Positions 1-10,613 of a stretch of DNA of 64,000 nt are shown piece by piece (within the stretch, counting starts at the first letter, position 1; each line of letters starts with the position of its first letter). The notes under the pieces are model-generated. The model ran no database searches and had not been told where the DNA came from. It saw only the letters and a program-made list of their open reading frames with translations. The stretch comes from Asterias amurensis. Taxonomy: Eukaryota; Echinodermata; Asteroidea; Forcipulatida; Asteriidae. The stretch lies in assembly GCF_032118995.1 (NCBI RefSeq), contig NC_092652.1, positions 23,859,044-23,923,043 on the forward strand, in the 5' to 3' direction. The translations under genes and the position numbers were made by a program.

Positions 1-76
1 TTGTATGTATATGTTGAGATACAGCAAATGTGAAGACTAGTCTTTGACAATTACCAATAGTGTCTAGTGTCTTTAA
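1..76. repeat. Family A right-end fragment
   Basis: Contains ATGTTGAGATACA, CTAGTCTTTGACAATTACC and AATAGTGTCTAGTG, the right-hand end of family A, cut by the window edge. Confidence 0.6.
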
Positions 77-176
77 CAGTTTCTTTGAAGACGAAAGGGC
101 CTACCATATTAATCGTACTGATTTGAAAACAGATTACCTTTGTCTTGATGAACACAGTTTTAGATTAGTAACTCAC

Positions 177-305
177 CACGTATGTTTGCATCCGAGTTTT
201 GTGCCTGACTGTTTTCTTGTCCGTTTCCATTCTGGGTATTGTCACCATTTGACGCAATGTTTAAAGATGATTGTACATCCTCACTTTCTTTCCCCGGTTG
301 AGATT
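177..305 (-). CDS. Gene 4 exon 5 (Asn/Gln-rich)
   Basis: The acceptor is CTTTTCCAG just above 305. The exon encodes a polar segment rich in Asn, Gln and Ser (NGDNTQNGNGQENSQ). It ends at a consensus GTGAGT donor after 177, or could read through to a TAA at 160-162 as the terminal exon. Any further exon lies beyond the window edge. Confidence 0.5.
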
Positions 306-3300
306 CTGGAAAAGAGGAAATAACAGTAGAAAATATTACCGGTCTGGGGGATCGAGGCATTGTTCAAACGAAAATAGGGTATCAGTGTCTAAATAGTTCA
401 GCCACATTTGACCGCATTATTGGGTAATAATTCTTCACACAAAGACCGTTGATTTGAACTGGACACGAAGGTATTTATTATTTCACGTAGTGATCAAAAA
501 CCAAATACATCATTCGTCAGCAGACAAGGCGCACCGAAAGATAAGACGCACCGACGTTTGGGGTTTAAAACGTCAGTCTGCAGGAAAATATGGTAGCAGA
601 CCATTCACGGACAGTGGTACCGACAACAAACGTACACCACTCTTTACATTTCGAGTTGTCCCTCTTTAAAAAAAGTGGTGATTATTTCACTTTCTTATTG
701 GGGTTTCACTCCAGGACAAAGTGAAAATTCATTCACAAAGATGCAAACTTCAATCTAAGAGTGAAAGACCAATCGAAAAAGAGTTGTCCTTCATGTGGCT
801 CTTGAAAGAGTGTTTTTGTTTTTACTCTTTTGCATTAAGAGAGCACACGGGAAAATTTGCTCCTTGTCAAGTAATTTTTTATGCTAAATGTTTTTCATCT
901 CCGTTTTCCTTCAAATTCCAAGATTTCATGGATGTTATATTCTGAGCATTTTTTTTTTTTTTTTTTGGGGGGGGGGGTAATTACCAAAATATTTACGACG
1001 AAATTTGAACAATACTGACTCAAATAATTTTTTATTTAGAAAATAAAAGAACAAACTACAAAGTCCTGGTTTATGGCACTGTTTTACATACCGTGTGATG
1101 TATTAGTACTGTCGTCAGCATCATGTGGCTGTTCATCACCAGCTTGCTCATCAGAGTCACTCGGAACGTTTAACATCGCCTCAATGGACTCTAAACGCTG
1201 ACCATGGTTGTGGTCTTCAAACAAAAGCAAATAGTACAAGTCAATAAAATACCATAAAACCATTTTAAACAACGCATCTCTGAGATTTGTTGGTGTATAC
1301 ATTTTAATATTCACGGCTCTTAAAAACACACAAGTTTGCCATCATATAATGCTTTCATTTGCAGAGCACGTGTTTATCCGTGCGGATAGCGGACAGGGGA
1401 TCAGTCTAGGTTTTGAGGCAGCTCAAGGGGTTCACAATAAACACCACCACCAAGAGTTTGGCATGGAGAGGCGTCCCCTTTTTCATAATTTTAAGGATTC
1501 ATTTAATAATTTTGAGTTATATTTTGTAATGTCAGTATTCAGTAACATCTTACAATTGAATCTACCTAAAGTAAACGCTTACAATAAAATTATGAATAAA
1601 AGGCGGGAAAATTATAATTAAGAAATAGTCCGAACATTCGAAACAGTCGAAAAGGCTCAAAAGGTCTTGGCACAAGACGTTTGTAACAAATGTTTTCACT
1701 CCAAATCAGGTTTACCCTTGCTGTATAAACTGTAAAAACAGTGTAGGCGAGGCGGGCTCGCGGGTAAAGAGTCGGACAAAAGAATAAGATAAGAGTGACC
1801 TACCATTGGTTTCAAGACTCATAATTCGTTGTTCAAGAAGCAGAAGATCTTTGCGCATTGAGTCTACCATGCTGCCAATATCTGAAGAAGATCAAACCCG
1901 AAGAAAATTAATAATTCAAACCTGCAAATGTTTGATGTTGCAAAGCACTTCTTGTTACGGTAGGCCTAACAATGTTTTATGATACGAATCTAACCTGCTT
2001 TACAACATCAAGTATTTTCGCACCGAGATCAAAACATAAGTAAATAATAGATTATTCATTATTTTAGTAATTGATAATTATGGAAATACAAATCGTTGTC
2101 TGAAGACGTTTCGAAATACTCAAAAAGATAAAAGTCCACAAAACAAAATAATATTAAAGAAAACATGGGGCTTCTATTTATTATCAAAAGGGTTCGTCTT
2201 GCATTTCTCAACGATTATTTTTTTATCATCAGAGTATCGTTTTCATGTCCAGGCGTTTGACCTCGTTTGCTTTATGAATTAAGTTTGTATTTTTGCGGTT
2301 TTACAGTGTACTTTTTTATATTGACAAATACTAATGGCGACTTTGTACTTTGAGGGATGCTGGGATATGTTTGTCCTGTCCCTCCTAACCGAACCATTGT
2401 CCCATGTTGATTGACACCCCTAGACGTCAAATTGGCATGGTCCAGCTTAGGATTCCCGGACTGACGACGTGGTTAATACGATACAATTATTTAAACTATG
2501 CCAGCACGTACTGACAGTAATCCGCACTGCAGGGGTCGATTTAACAAAAAGTTAGGACTAGTCCTAACTTAGGACTAGTCCTAGGAGATATTGAAAAATT
2601 AGGGCTAGTTCTAAGTTAGAACGAGCAACCCGTCCTAACTCGAGCTAAGACAAGTCTCAACTCGTTGTGAAATCCAAACCAGGGTTTTAACTAACTTAAA
2701 AATGTTTCGATCAATGTGTCATTAACATTAAAAGTTTGATAGAATGGAACTTACCATCTACTTCTCCAGCTACATTTTGAGCCACTTCCTGCAAAATTAA
2801 TCAATCATTTTTATTAATTATTTATTTGAAGTTTTATTTAGACATTGGCTCTTCAGTATTACAGCTGATTTCCCTAAACGGGCCTTTAACATATTACAGT
2901 TAATATGGTTAAGTTGTCAAATAATTAAATGCGAAGTAACAGACAAGCGAAATAAAAAGACTAGCAAAAAAACGTAAGATGGATATTATTATCAGTACAT
3001 TGTAAAAAACACAAAAAAACTCCGAATATACAGAAAAGGTTTGCAATGGAATCGCAAAGCAATTTAAAAGCAGGAGGTGTGTCAAAGGCAGTGGACACTA
3101 TTGGTAAACTACTCAAAATATTTATGAGCATAAAACCTTCCTTGGTGACGAGTAATGGGGAGAGGTTAATGGTATAAAACATTGTAAGAAACGGTAAGAA
3201 AGTGCCATAGTTTTCGAGAAAGAAATAATTTTCCACGAATTATTTCGAGACCTCGGGTTTAGAACTTGAGGTCTTGAAATCAACCATCTAAACGCACACA

Positions 3301-5305
3301 ACTTTGTTTTTTTCTTTCATTATTATCTCTCAAGTTCGACGACCAATTGAGCTCAAATTTTTACAGGTTTGTTATTTTATGCATATGTTGAGATACACCA
3401 ACTGTGGAGGCTAGTCTTTGACAATTACCAATAGTGTCCACTGTCGGATGGTTGCTATGGGGTCATTAATTGCAGTTTCATACTCGTAAAGGTCAACAGA
3501 TAATTAAATGAAAGACCCGTCTATTTAAAACAAAACATTTAAAACCAACAAGTAAATGTTTACTTGGAAAATGAATGCTTCTTTTTGCCGAACAGAGACT
3601 AATAAGATACACTTTTGATAAAAAAAAAACACCATTTACCAGGAGCTCAAAAATATGCAAAAGCAATTTGATGAAACGCACACAATTAATTGCATTGACG
3701 ATCTTTAGTCAAGAGCAGAGGAATTGTATGTACAAAGGAATGCTCTCCACACGCTGAAGGAATGTTCTCCACACGCTGAAGGAATGCTCTTCACATGCTG
3801 CAGTAAATACATAGGATTGAAACAATATGGCCGAATCGAATTCCCCAAATGCCTTAGAAGACAAAAGATGCATTATATCTGACAATGGTGAATGCCATCT
3901 CGTATTAACGCAGAACATTCGTGGTCATTCGGTAGGAATTTAAAAGGGACATCGAAAGATATAAAAGAGAAAGTTGAGCTCTGTCTTTTTTTATAGAAGT
4001 AGGGAATAAAGGCTTTACAGGCAAATCTCAACATATTATCCACTGATCAATCGTTTCAATATTCAACAAGAATAGATCAATTTAAAGCCATTGGACCCTT
4101 TCGGTACAGACAAAAAAAAGAAATGCTTTACTTTTTGAGAAAACAGTAAAACAATATCAATTCTCGATAGCGAGAATTACGGATTTATTTTAAACACATG
4201 TCATGACACGGCAAAACGCGCAGATACAAGGGTGGGTTTTCCCGTTATTTTCTCCCGACTCCGATGACCGATTGAGCCTAAATTTTCACAGGTTTGTTGT
4301 TTGATATAGAAGTTGTGATACACGAAGTGTGGGCCTTGGACAATACTGTTTACCGAAAGGGTCCAATGGCTTTAACAAGCTAAGCATTCACTGGTCAAAT
4401 TAGACCATTCAATTTCACTACGCTGTAAGACTTAATTCAATTTCTTAAAAGTCAGCAGTAAAGAGCTGGTCAACCATTCAACATCATCAAGTGTACAGGT
4501 TCAACCACATAAATTATTGTTAAAGTGTTGTCTAGAATGCCTATAAATGAAATAGCATGACTGAAACGAATCTAATAAGAAAAACGAAATCATGTGTGCA
4601 CGAACAAGAAATTCGCAAAAAGAAACCCTTGTTTTACAGGATTGGGGGATAATGCGTGAATTTAAATGCGTGCTTACGAAATTGGACGATTTTTTTGCTG
4701 AAATCTGCCGGGTAAACCAATATTATAAACATAAAATATATTATACCATAATTAGTTGGGTTTTGAGCAATTCCAAGTTATAACGGGGTTGTCGGAACAA
4801 ATCAAACTTTGATATTAAACTCCTTTTGGGTAAATCGGACCGTGATTGTGTGTACATTCCTTGATGGGCGTGGCTTTATTATGCGGTGCATGTGGTGGAC
4901 TCTTGAAGGCGTGGTCCTTTGGGATGTACGACAAGCGGGCTAACTATTAGGTCAGAATGGCAATTGGCAAATGTTCCGCGCCACGCCACGAATTTATCCG
5001 CCCTAAAAAGGCTCAAGTTACACTGGATTTGTTTCTTACCTGACAAGTAGGGTCAACAGATACATACTTAATATAAACAGGCAGAGGGGTTCTAACAGTT
5101 AAAAAAAAAAAAAAAAAAAAAAAACGTAAAGAAAATGGTGGCGTGGAAACTTTTCCTGTGATATATTTATGAGAGTAGTTACCCGTGTTCTGTGTGCAGA
5201 AGGATATCGTTTGACGACCCTACGATAGAGTGACTGGGAGTGTGCAAGGCAAACTATTGCCAGCAGAAGACCGGTCAGAAAAAGCAAGTTGTTTGATCCA
5301 GCCAT
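177..5305 (-). CDS. Gene 4: small secreted coiled-coil protein (five exons seen, 3' end uncertain)
   Basis: Exons at 5183-5305, 2755-2788, 1804-1881, 1092-1214 and 177-305 join in frame (intron phases 0,1,1,1), giving about 162 residues. Residues 1-24 form a signal peptide (hydrophobic core LLFLTGLLLAIVCLA). A basic stretch RRVVKR follows and could be a proprotein cleavage site. The third and fourth exons form an amphipathic helix with heptad-like Leu/Ile spacing. The rest is acidic and rich in Asn, Gln and Ser. It is likely secreted; no known family was recognised. Exon phases and layout match gene 3, which starts about 1 kb away on the other strand, so the two are probably paralogs. The last exon either splices at a GTGAGT donor after 177 or reads on to a stop at 160-162. 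Splice sites were found by eye, without transcript support. Confidence 0.6.
1092..1214 (-). CDS. Gene 4 exon 4 (helix end, acidic)
   Basis: This 123-base phase 1-1 exon has a TTTGAAG acceptor and a GTATGT donor. It begins DHNHGQRLESIEAML, continuing the helix, and then becomes acidic with many Asp, Glu and Ser. Confidence 0.55.
1804..1881 (-). CDS. Gene 4 exon 3 (amphipathic helix)
   Basis: This 78-base phase 1-1 exon has a CTTCTTCAG acceptor and a GTAGGT donor. It encodes a helix with Leu/Ile/Met at heptad-like spacing (core DLLLLEQRIMSLETN). The equivalent exon in gene 3 ends similarly (MALEVAASRLENN). Confidence 0.6.
2530..2695. repeat. Family E palindromic element in gene 4 intron 2
   Basis: Contains TAGGACTAGTCCTAACTT in both directions between GGTCGATTTAAC and GTGAAATCCAAACC. 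The arms are less perfect than in the copy at 22299. Confidence 0.65.
2755..2788 (-). CDS. Gene 4 exon 2 (mini-exon)
   Basis: This 34-base exon encodes EVAQNVAGEVD between a TTTTGCAG acceptor and a GTAAGT donor (phase 0 in, phase 1 out). It matches the position and phase of exon 2 in gene 3. Confidence 0.55.
3084..3446. repeat. Family A MITE in gene 4 intron 1
   Basis: Starts AAGGCAGTGGACACTATTGG and ends CAATAGTGTCCACTG. Part of the inside is rearranged compared with the copy at 15255. Confidence 0.75.
4086..4371. repeat. Family B MITE in gene 4 intron 1
   Basis: The element is flanked by TTAA at 4082-4085 and 4372-4375. Its termini are AGCCATTGGACCC and GGGTCCAATGGCT. It is internally shorter than the copy at 27783. 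Confidence 0.75.
5183..5305 (-). CDS. Gene 4 exon 1 (signal peptide)
   Basis: The chosen ATG (5305-5303) has a good context (AACATGG) and directly starts a signal peptide, MAGSNNLLFLTGLLL. An in-frame ATG lies upstream at 5452, but it would put 49 polar residues before the signal, so it is less likely. The exon ends in phase 0 at a GTAACT donor. Confidence 0.65.
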
Positions 5306-6328
5306 GTTGAAGCTTCTACTGTAATCGCTCGGTGAAGTCTGCCGAAAATGCCGTCTCCTGGGAGGGTATAGTACTAGTCCGGAACCAGTCAGCCGTGACT
5401 GCTTTGAATCTGAATGTTTAGTCATTGAAGCATCATGGTCCAGTGCGCCCATCTAACTTGTCCCCGGGACAAAAACAGAAGAAAGATTACGGCTGAGGGA
5501 ATATTTCCGAGACGAACATATGCATCTTGGGGTTTTTGATCTGTGGGAGGTGGGGGGGGGGGGGGGGAGGGGGGGGGGGGGTATCATTGTTGATATACCC
5601 TTGCTAGTTCCTCCCTTTCCCGCTGGTTGTCACTCTAGACTAATTGTATCCCAATTTTAGAAAAAAACGATCACAATTGAAAACGCTATTTTGAATTTTA
5701 TTTCTAAATTTGAGGAATCAAACAAAAAGATGTAAATATCTTGCAACTTACGATTAAAAACGGTATTTTTATCAAAAGAAGACTTGTGTGTGATCTAAAT
5801 AACGATGTTTTTAAATCAAATTTCTTTTCTCCAAAATTTAAATTTTGGACGTACATCTGTCGAATTCATTAAATACAAATTTAGGTAATATTAAATTAAT
5901 CAGATATCACATTGGTGAGGATTGAAAGATCATTGAAATATTTCCCCCTGAAATGAAGCCATATTATTCTCAAAAACTGAAGGAAAAACGCACAGTAAGT
6001 TCACTGTTTACTGTGAAAACCACCTTTTTCTCCTGACTCACCAAAATATTCACAGGTTTTTTGTTTCATTGTATTATGGCTGACCACACAAAACATGAAC
6101 ACCCAGCTCTTCATCTATACCACCTTTAAGTCTTGAATGCCAATTGATTTGGGAAGCTATTTTGTGGCCAACTGGATTTTTATTTAACATTCCTAGTTTG
6201 GAGAAAGAATCAACTCGAACGGACACAGTTGCAGTTGTGTTACGTAACACTGAATTTCAAGAATTTAACATTTTTCGTTTTCTTGACTCGCAGAAACAAC
6301 CCATTGCAGAACTTGAGCGAGCACTAAA
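5306..6328. promoter_or_regulatory. Divergent intergenic region between genes 4 and 3
   Basis: About 1 kb separates the two start codons of the head-to-head pair, so it should hold both promoters and 5' UTRs. A G-tract of about 30 bases with few interruptions lies at 5550-5581. No clear TATA box was seen. The role is inferred from gene arrangement only. Confidence 0.4.
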
Positions 6329-6421
6329 ATGGCGGTGTCCTTAGCTATGATTTCGCTCGTTTTCTGTGTTGCTCTACCATCAAGCAAATCTCTCGCAGTC
6401 GGAATTCATGCGGATGGTTCT
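6329..6421 (+). CDS. Gene 3 exon 1 (signal peptide)
   Basis: The ATG in AAAATGGC starts 31 codons with a hydrophobic signal core (MISLVFCVAL). The exon ends in phase 0 at a GTGAGT donor, the same phase as exon 1 of gene 4. Confidence 0.65.
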
Positions 6422-8880
6422 GTGAGTTACGAATCTTTAAGTTTGCAAGTAATGTTTTTTAACATAATTTTCATTTCGAAAATCCATGCTTTCAACTGTT
6501 GAGGGTTTGGGTTCGGACAGTGTAAGGTCGTGTCCGAATTAGCGACTACAGCTAAGTGGCTACGGCTAGATTTCCGCGTCATCATGCGTTGAGGTATATA
6601 GGTCTTCCTTAGCAACACACTTGGCAAGAGCCGAAGTCGTAGCCGTAGACGCCAATTCGGATACGGCCTAATAAGGGGAGTGGAATTAAGGGGTGGTTGT
6701 TTGTTTGTTGTTTGTTTGTTTAGATGATCTTCCCGTCGCGACGGACCTCGGTAAACTCCCACAAGTGTATCAAAATCATAGGTGAGGGTGTTCAAATAAC
6801 ACCAATGTTATTATGTTGGCAGAAATTAGCGTTGTTTTAACATCCTTTTTGTTCCTCTTCGTTTTGTTTGAACAGGTTACAGATAGTGGTGAGCACATCG
6901 ACGCAGTACAAGTTGATGACAAAGGTAATTGTATAATAAATCATGAAAGGGACACGTTGTCTTCAAACCTCTTTAAAAAAATCCTTATCCCTCTCAAGAG
7001 TTGTTCGTGCCACAAAACACCTAATGTGTTTTGTAATAACGATTAATCAATATTATTTTCCCACAGATGTGTTCATAAATATCATACCTGAGATGAATCA
7101 AAGACTCATGGCACTTGAAGTTGCGGCATCAAGACTTGAAAATAACCGTAAGTTAAACTATTTCTGAAGTACATTTGGTCGCTTTTTCTTCTAAATCTTG
7201 TCTGTTACCAATACTTTTGAAAATCCAAATCAAAGGATAAATAAAGTTGTACCATGAACAGAGAACCACTGCAGTGGTTCTCTACTGTTCATGGTACAAC
7301 TGTGCACTGTGGCTTTTCGCATGCAGGAAGAACACGAACACAAACAATAAATTTCTGAAAGAGTAGCATTCTAACAGCAAACCGTTTATTTATTAATTAA
7401 TTCAAATGAACACATTAAGTGGTAATACATTGTACGCTATGAATAACAGAGGCAAACAGTACAAACATTAGCAATGGCGTTACTAAAGGTGTTCGGCAAA
7501 GACATGGACAAACTGCATATGTTCCCTTTTTGTGTTCTAATGTAGTGTGTATGTCATACAATCATGAAGTACTATCATGAAGTACTATTTTAAGGGCCAA
7601 TTCTAGTCTTGTGTTGCGCGGTCATACACAACTAACGTTCCGATCTACGCACGGCAAAAGGATCATGGTGAGATGAATACAGATATCAGAGAAGAAGATC
7701 GCCCGCTAACGTTCGTTCATTACACGTGTACAGTTTTTGCCGTGCGTAGATCGGAACGTTGGTTGTGTGTGACCGCGCAACACCAATGGTCTTGGAATTG
7801 GAACCAAGACTAGGGCCAATCCGAAAACATCCTCTCATTATGGACGTTTCAGTTTCTTGTTATGGGTATAATGTGGGCAGAATAAGACCACTCCTAGCTT
7901 CGTTGACTCTAAAAACTCCCATGCCAGAATTGACCCGGAATCCGGGTTTAAGAGGAGATCCGAACAGCTTCCGGGTCAGTTGTTTCAAAATTTGATTTTA
8001 ACTCGGTTTGAGTCAAGCTTGACCCGTTTCTGGATCATTCTAACACAGATTTGGGGTCATTCTGACCATGAAATGGGTCAGTCCCCATGAGTCCGGGTCA
8101 ATCCGGACTCAGGAGCCTGTAGAGTAGACATTTCAATCCTGAACTGCTTTTTTTGCCCCCCTTCAAACAGAACTCAACATGGACTTACTACTGGATAGAA
8201 TTGAACAAATCGTACATGAACAATACGGACGACCCGCCATAGGAAAGCCCGCTGATCAAAACCAATCCGAGCCCCCAGCACCTCAAGAGAGCACTGGGAA
8301 CAAAGATGAAGCCGTAGCCACTGGTTCGCAGATGTCATCATTGGTGACCGACGCTATAAATGATAACACCGAACCTAACCATTCGAACCAACAGGAGCCT
8401 GTCACTGCCAAGGTAATCGAGATTGACCAGGCGAAGCCCTCTCCTCCTCAGCAACCCCATCCAGCCAATCAGCTGCAACAGCAACTGCAAACACAACAGC
8501 AACAGCAACTGCAATCAAAACCACATCAGCAACTGCCCACACCACCCCAACACCTGCAGCAGCAGCTGGTGTCATTGCAGCAACTGCAGCAACAGGTCGA
8601 ACAACCTCAGCAAAGGGAAGTTGGACACGAGTTGGATGAGCTTGATGAAATAATCCACCTCGCCAGTGGTCTCACAAATAATCACCATTCCGCTATAAGA
8701 CGACCCATCGCCATAGAACGACCCATACGACCCAGCACTATAAAACAACCCCGCGCATCGAGAGCGTTTGCAATGAAACGAATAACGTGGGAAGCCAGAC
8801 GGCACACTAAAATATCTCCATTCTTGGAAGATAATGACCTGAATTTGATCGACCGAGGAGGACTTTCGTGGTTGCCATAA
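6329..8880 (+). CDS. Gene 3: secreted Gln/Pro-rich coiled-coil protein (complete, four exons)
   Basis: Exons 6329-6421, 6876-6924, 7067-7147 and 8171-8880 join in frame (phases 0,1,1) to 310 residues with a TAA stop. Residues 1-23 form a signal peptide (MAVSLAMISLVFCVALPSS). Residues about 48-95 form an amphipathic, probably coiled-coil helix spanning the exon 3/4 junction. A Gln/Pro-rich segment follows at about 174-223, mostly CAG/CAA codons mixed with Leu. The C-terminal 60 residues are basic with repeated RPI motifs and end in GGLSWLP. No Cys occurs after the signal peptide. Likely secreted and self-associating through the helix; function unknown. Gene 4 on the opposite strand shares phases and helix. 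No family was recognised; a matrix protein or a peptide precursor are both possible. Confidence 0.65.
6876..6924 (+). CDS. Gene 3 exon 2
   Basis: This 49-base exon encodes VTDSGEHIDAVQVDDK. It has a TTTGAACAG acceptor, a GTAATT donor, phase 0 in and phase 1 out. Confidence 0.6.
7067..7147 (+). CDS. Gene 3 exon 3 (helix)
   Basis: This 81-base phase 1-1 exon has a TTTTCCCACAG acceptor and a GTAAGT donor. It encodes the first half of the amphipathic helix (MNQRLMALEVAASRLENN). Confidence 0.65.
7246..7300. repeat. Near-perfect 55-bp palindrome in gene 3 intron 3
   Basis: Arms GTTGTACCATGAACA (7246-7260) and TGTTCATGGTACAAC (7286-7300) flank a second perfect palindrome centred on CTGCAG. The whole unit can fold into one long hairpin. 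Confidence 0.8.
7594..7826. repeat. Inverted-repeat MITE-like element in gene 3 intron 3
   Basis: Terminal inverted repeats of about 47 bp start at GTGTTGCGCGGTCA (7611) and end at CGCGCAACAC (7783), with few mismatches. Outer flanks (ggccaattctagtcttg and caagactagggccaa) also pair loosely, suggesting a nested or larger fold-back element. Confidence 0.65.
7910..8115. repeat. Dispersed repeat H (GACCCGG-rich, fold-back)
   Basis: This stretch repeats short forms of GACCCGGAATCCGGGT in both orientations. Related sequence recurs at 24180-24330 and 31300-31455, so it is a dispersed inverted-repeat family rather than gene sequence. Confidence 0.5.
8171..8880 (+). CDS. Gene 3 exon 4 (terminal; helix end, Gln/Pro-rich, basic tail)
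   Basis: The acceptor is CTTCAAACAG. The exon opens in phase 1 with QLNMDLLLDRIEQIV, completing the helix. It then runs through a polar Pro/Ser/Thr region, a CAG/CAA-rich stretch (about 8460-8620) and the basic RPI-repeat tail to TAA at 8878-8880. It is the longest gene-like open frame on the plus strand. Confidence 0.7.
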
Positions 8881-8984
8881 GAAGGTGACACTTAAAGTCA
8901 GGACTTGATAGAAAGAAGAAGCAACAGTGACACAAGTCTCCCTTTAATGTATTGCTGGATTATGGATGAGTTTTGTCATTTCGT

Positions 8985-9330
8985 TTTTTGTTTTTTTTTG
9001 TAACACAAAACACAATGTCCACAGATTTACATTAAACTTACACCGTTTGAAGATAATGAGAGTAGAAATCGTACCTTAAAATATTAGTTGCTGAGGTGCT
9101 GTAATTTTTGAGAACTGAGTAAAACAATGTCATGAAAATCTGTTTTTACAAGCTAAAATAATTTTCGGCTCATGATCACTGAGACGAATATTATTTTTAT
9201 GACATTGTTTTACTCTTTTCTCAAAAACTACAGCACCTCAGCAAGTAATATTTTCAGGGAAGCTTTCTTCCATCATTATCTTCAAACTGAGTTTAATGTA
9301 AATCTGTGGACATTGTTTTTTGAGTCCTAC
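8985..9330. repeat. Family D MITE copy
   Basis: It shares the internal signature CACAATGTCCACAGATTTACATTAA and its inverse with copies at 15639-16013, 46021-46384 and 33740-34080. The two halves are inverted around a GTCATGAAAA / TTTTATGAC core. Confidence 0.65.
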
Positions 9331-10079
9331 GAAAAGTACACAGACCCTTGAAACACACCAACAAACCAACCCATGAAACCTTCTGTTTTGTCCTAGGTTT
9401 TCTGTAATGTGCATTTTAATAACTACAAAAAAAAATGTTAAAAAAGACCTACCATAAAATATCGAGGAAATGCATGTGCTATTGTTTTGTAAGACTTTAA
9501 ACAAAACACATGGGTTCACTATGGATAACTTTATACTGTAATCATAATCGAGACTTTCGGCTCATTCTCAAGTACTCGAATATTAAAAAAGCCTTCTATT
9601 TGGCAGCGAGCATGTAAACTTTTTTGAAAAAGGGTGATAATTTTTTTTACAGATTTGCTCTTCATGTTGGAATACACCAGAGGTGTTCAGAGCCTTTAAA
9701 GAAAACTATGCCACAATAAAAACAAAAACAAAACCACGTAAATGTCACAGAAGCTATTTCAGTTTGACAATAATTTTTACAGCACTGCAAACAGTTGTTT
9801 AAAAAACAAAAATTGACTTAACAATAAAAACACACCAATCCTTGCATATTGTCTTATGCACAACATAATAAAAATTAAATCAAAGTCTATGTTCCTAGCC
9901 TACCAAAATCAAACTCGTCGAAAGATAACATTATAATTCGTTAGTTTTCATTTGAACCGGGTTGGCAGGGCCCTATAACACAAAACTCTTCAAATGATTT
10001 GTTATAAAATAGCGACATCACACTTAGCCGTATCACAGTACATGTATAAAGTTCATTCTGTAATGAAAGAAAGATAGGT

Positions 10080-10290
10080 TATTGAAGTTATGCATTTGGA
10101 GACCTAATTATGAAGCACCTTATAAGGGTTTACAAGGTGCTACGGCGCATACAGCAGCCACAGCCAGGAACACCGGGGCGAACCCCTTCTCTTAGCGACA
10201 AGTGTAACTGGGCTCTTTTACGTGCGTTACACAACACACAGGACCAACGGCTTTACGTCCCATCCCGAATGACAAAGCAATGGTAAAGTG
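10080..10290 (-). repeat. Truncated tRNA-derived SINE
   Basis: It shares the body sequence (TACAGCAGCCA, CAGGAACACCGG, GGGCTCTTTTACGTG) with the fuller SINE at 43930-44350. The tRNA-like head is missing. Confidence 0.55.
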
Positions 10291-10410
10291 TCTAGTAGAA
10301 ACTTGTACTACAACTGGTCAGAAAATTGTTGTCTCTGTTTGAGCCTGTGATGATGTCTGTTAGGAGTAAGGGGGGGGGGGGGTCCATCACATGGTTTCTC
10401 CCAGTCCTTT

Positions 10411-10613
10411 TTAGCGCTTCTGCAAAGGCACTTCATCACTGTGAGTGTTCATTTCTTCTTGAGAGACAACCTTGTTCTTCCCGCCACACTTCAAGACCAC
10501 GACGATGATTATTATAATAATGATGAGCACGGCTGCGGTGACGCCGACAGCAATACCGATAATGACAGTTGTTGTGAGACCTGGTTGATCAGTAACTGTA
10601 ACAACTGTAGTAG
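10411..10613 (-). CDS. Gene 1 exon 9 (transmembrane helix and tail)
   Basis: The terminal exon has a Thr/Val stem, then a transmembrane segment with seven consecutive Ile followed by VVVL, and a tail starting KCGGKNK and ending EVPLQKR before TAA (10413-10411). The juxtamembrane Cys could be palmitoylated. The related terminal exon of gene 2 shares the GLTT stem, the poly-Ile helix, KC-x-x-KNK and a PLQ ending. Confidence 0.85.

Larger units (their letters stand above)
8881..10410. other. Intergenic region between convergent genes 3 and 1
   Basis: The region holds the 3' flank of gene 3, a family D repeat (about 8985-9330), AT-rich sequence and a truncated SINE (about 10080-10290). No coding exon was seen. 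Poly(A) sites of genes 3 and 1 should lie here but could not be placed with confidence. Confidence 0.5.

Noticed and set aside
5306..5452. Upstream in-frame ATG extension of gene 4
   Set aside because: It would add 49 polar residues before a clear signal peptide. The internal ATG has the better context and puts the signal at the N-terminus.
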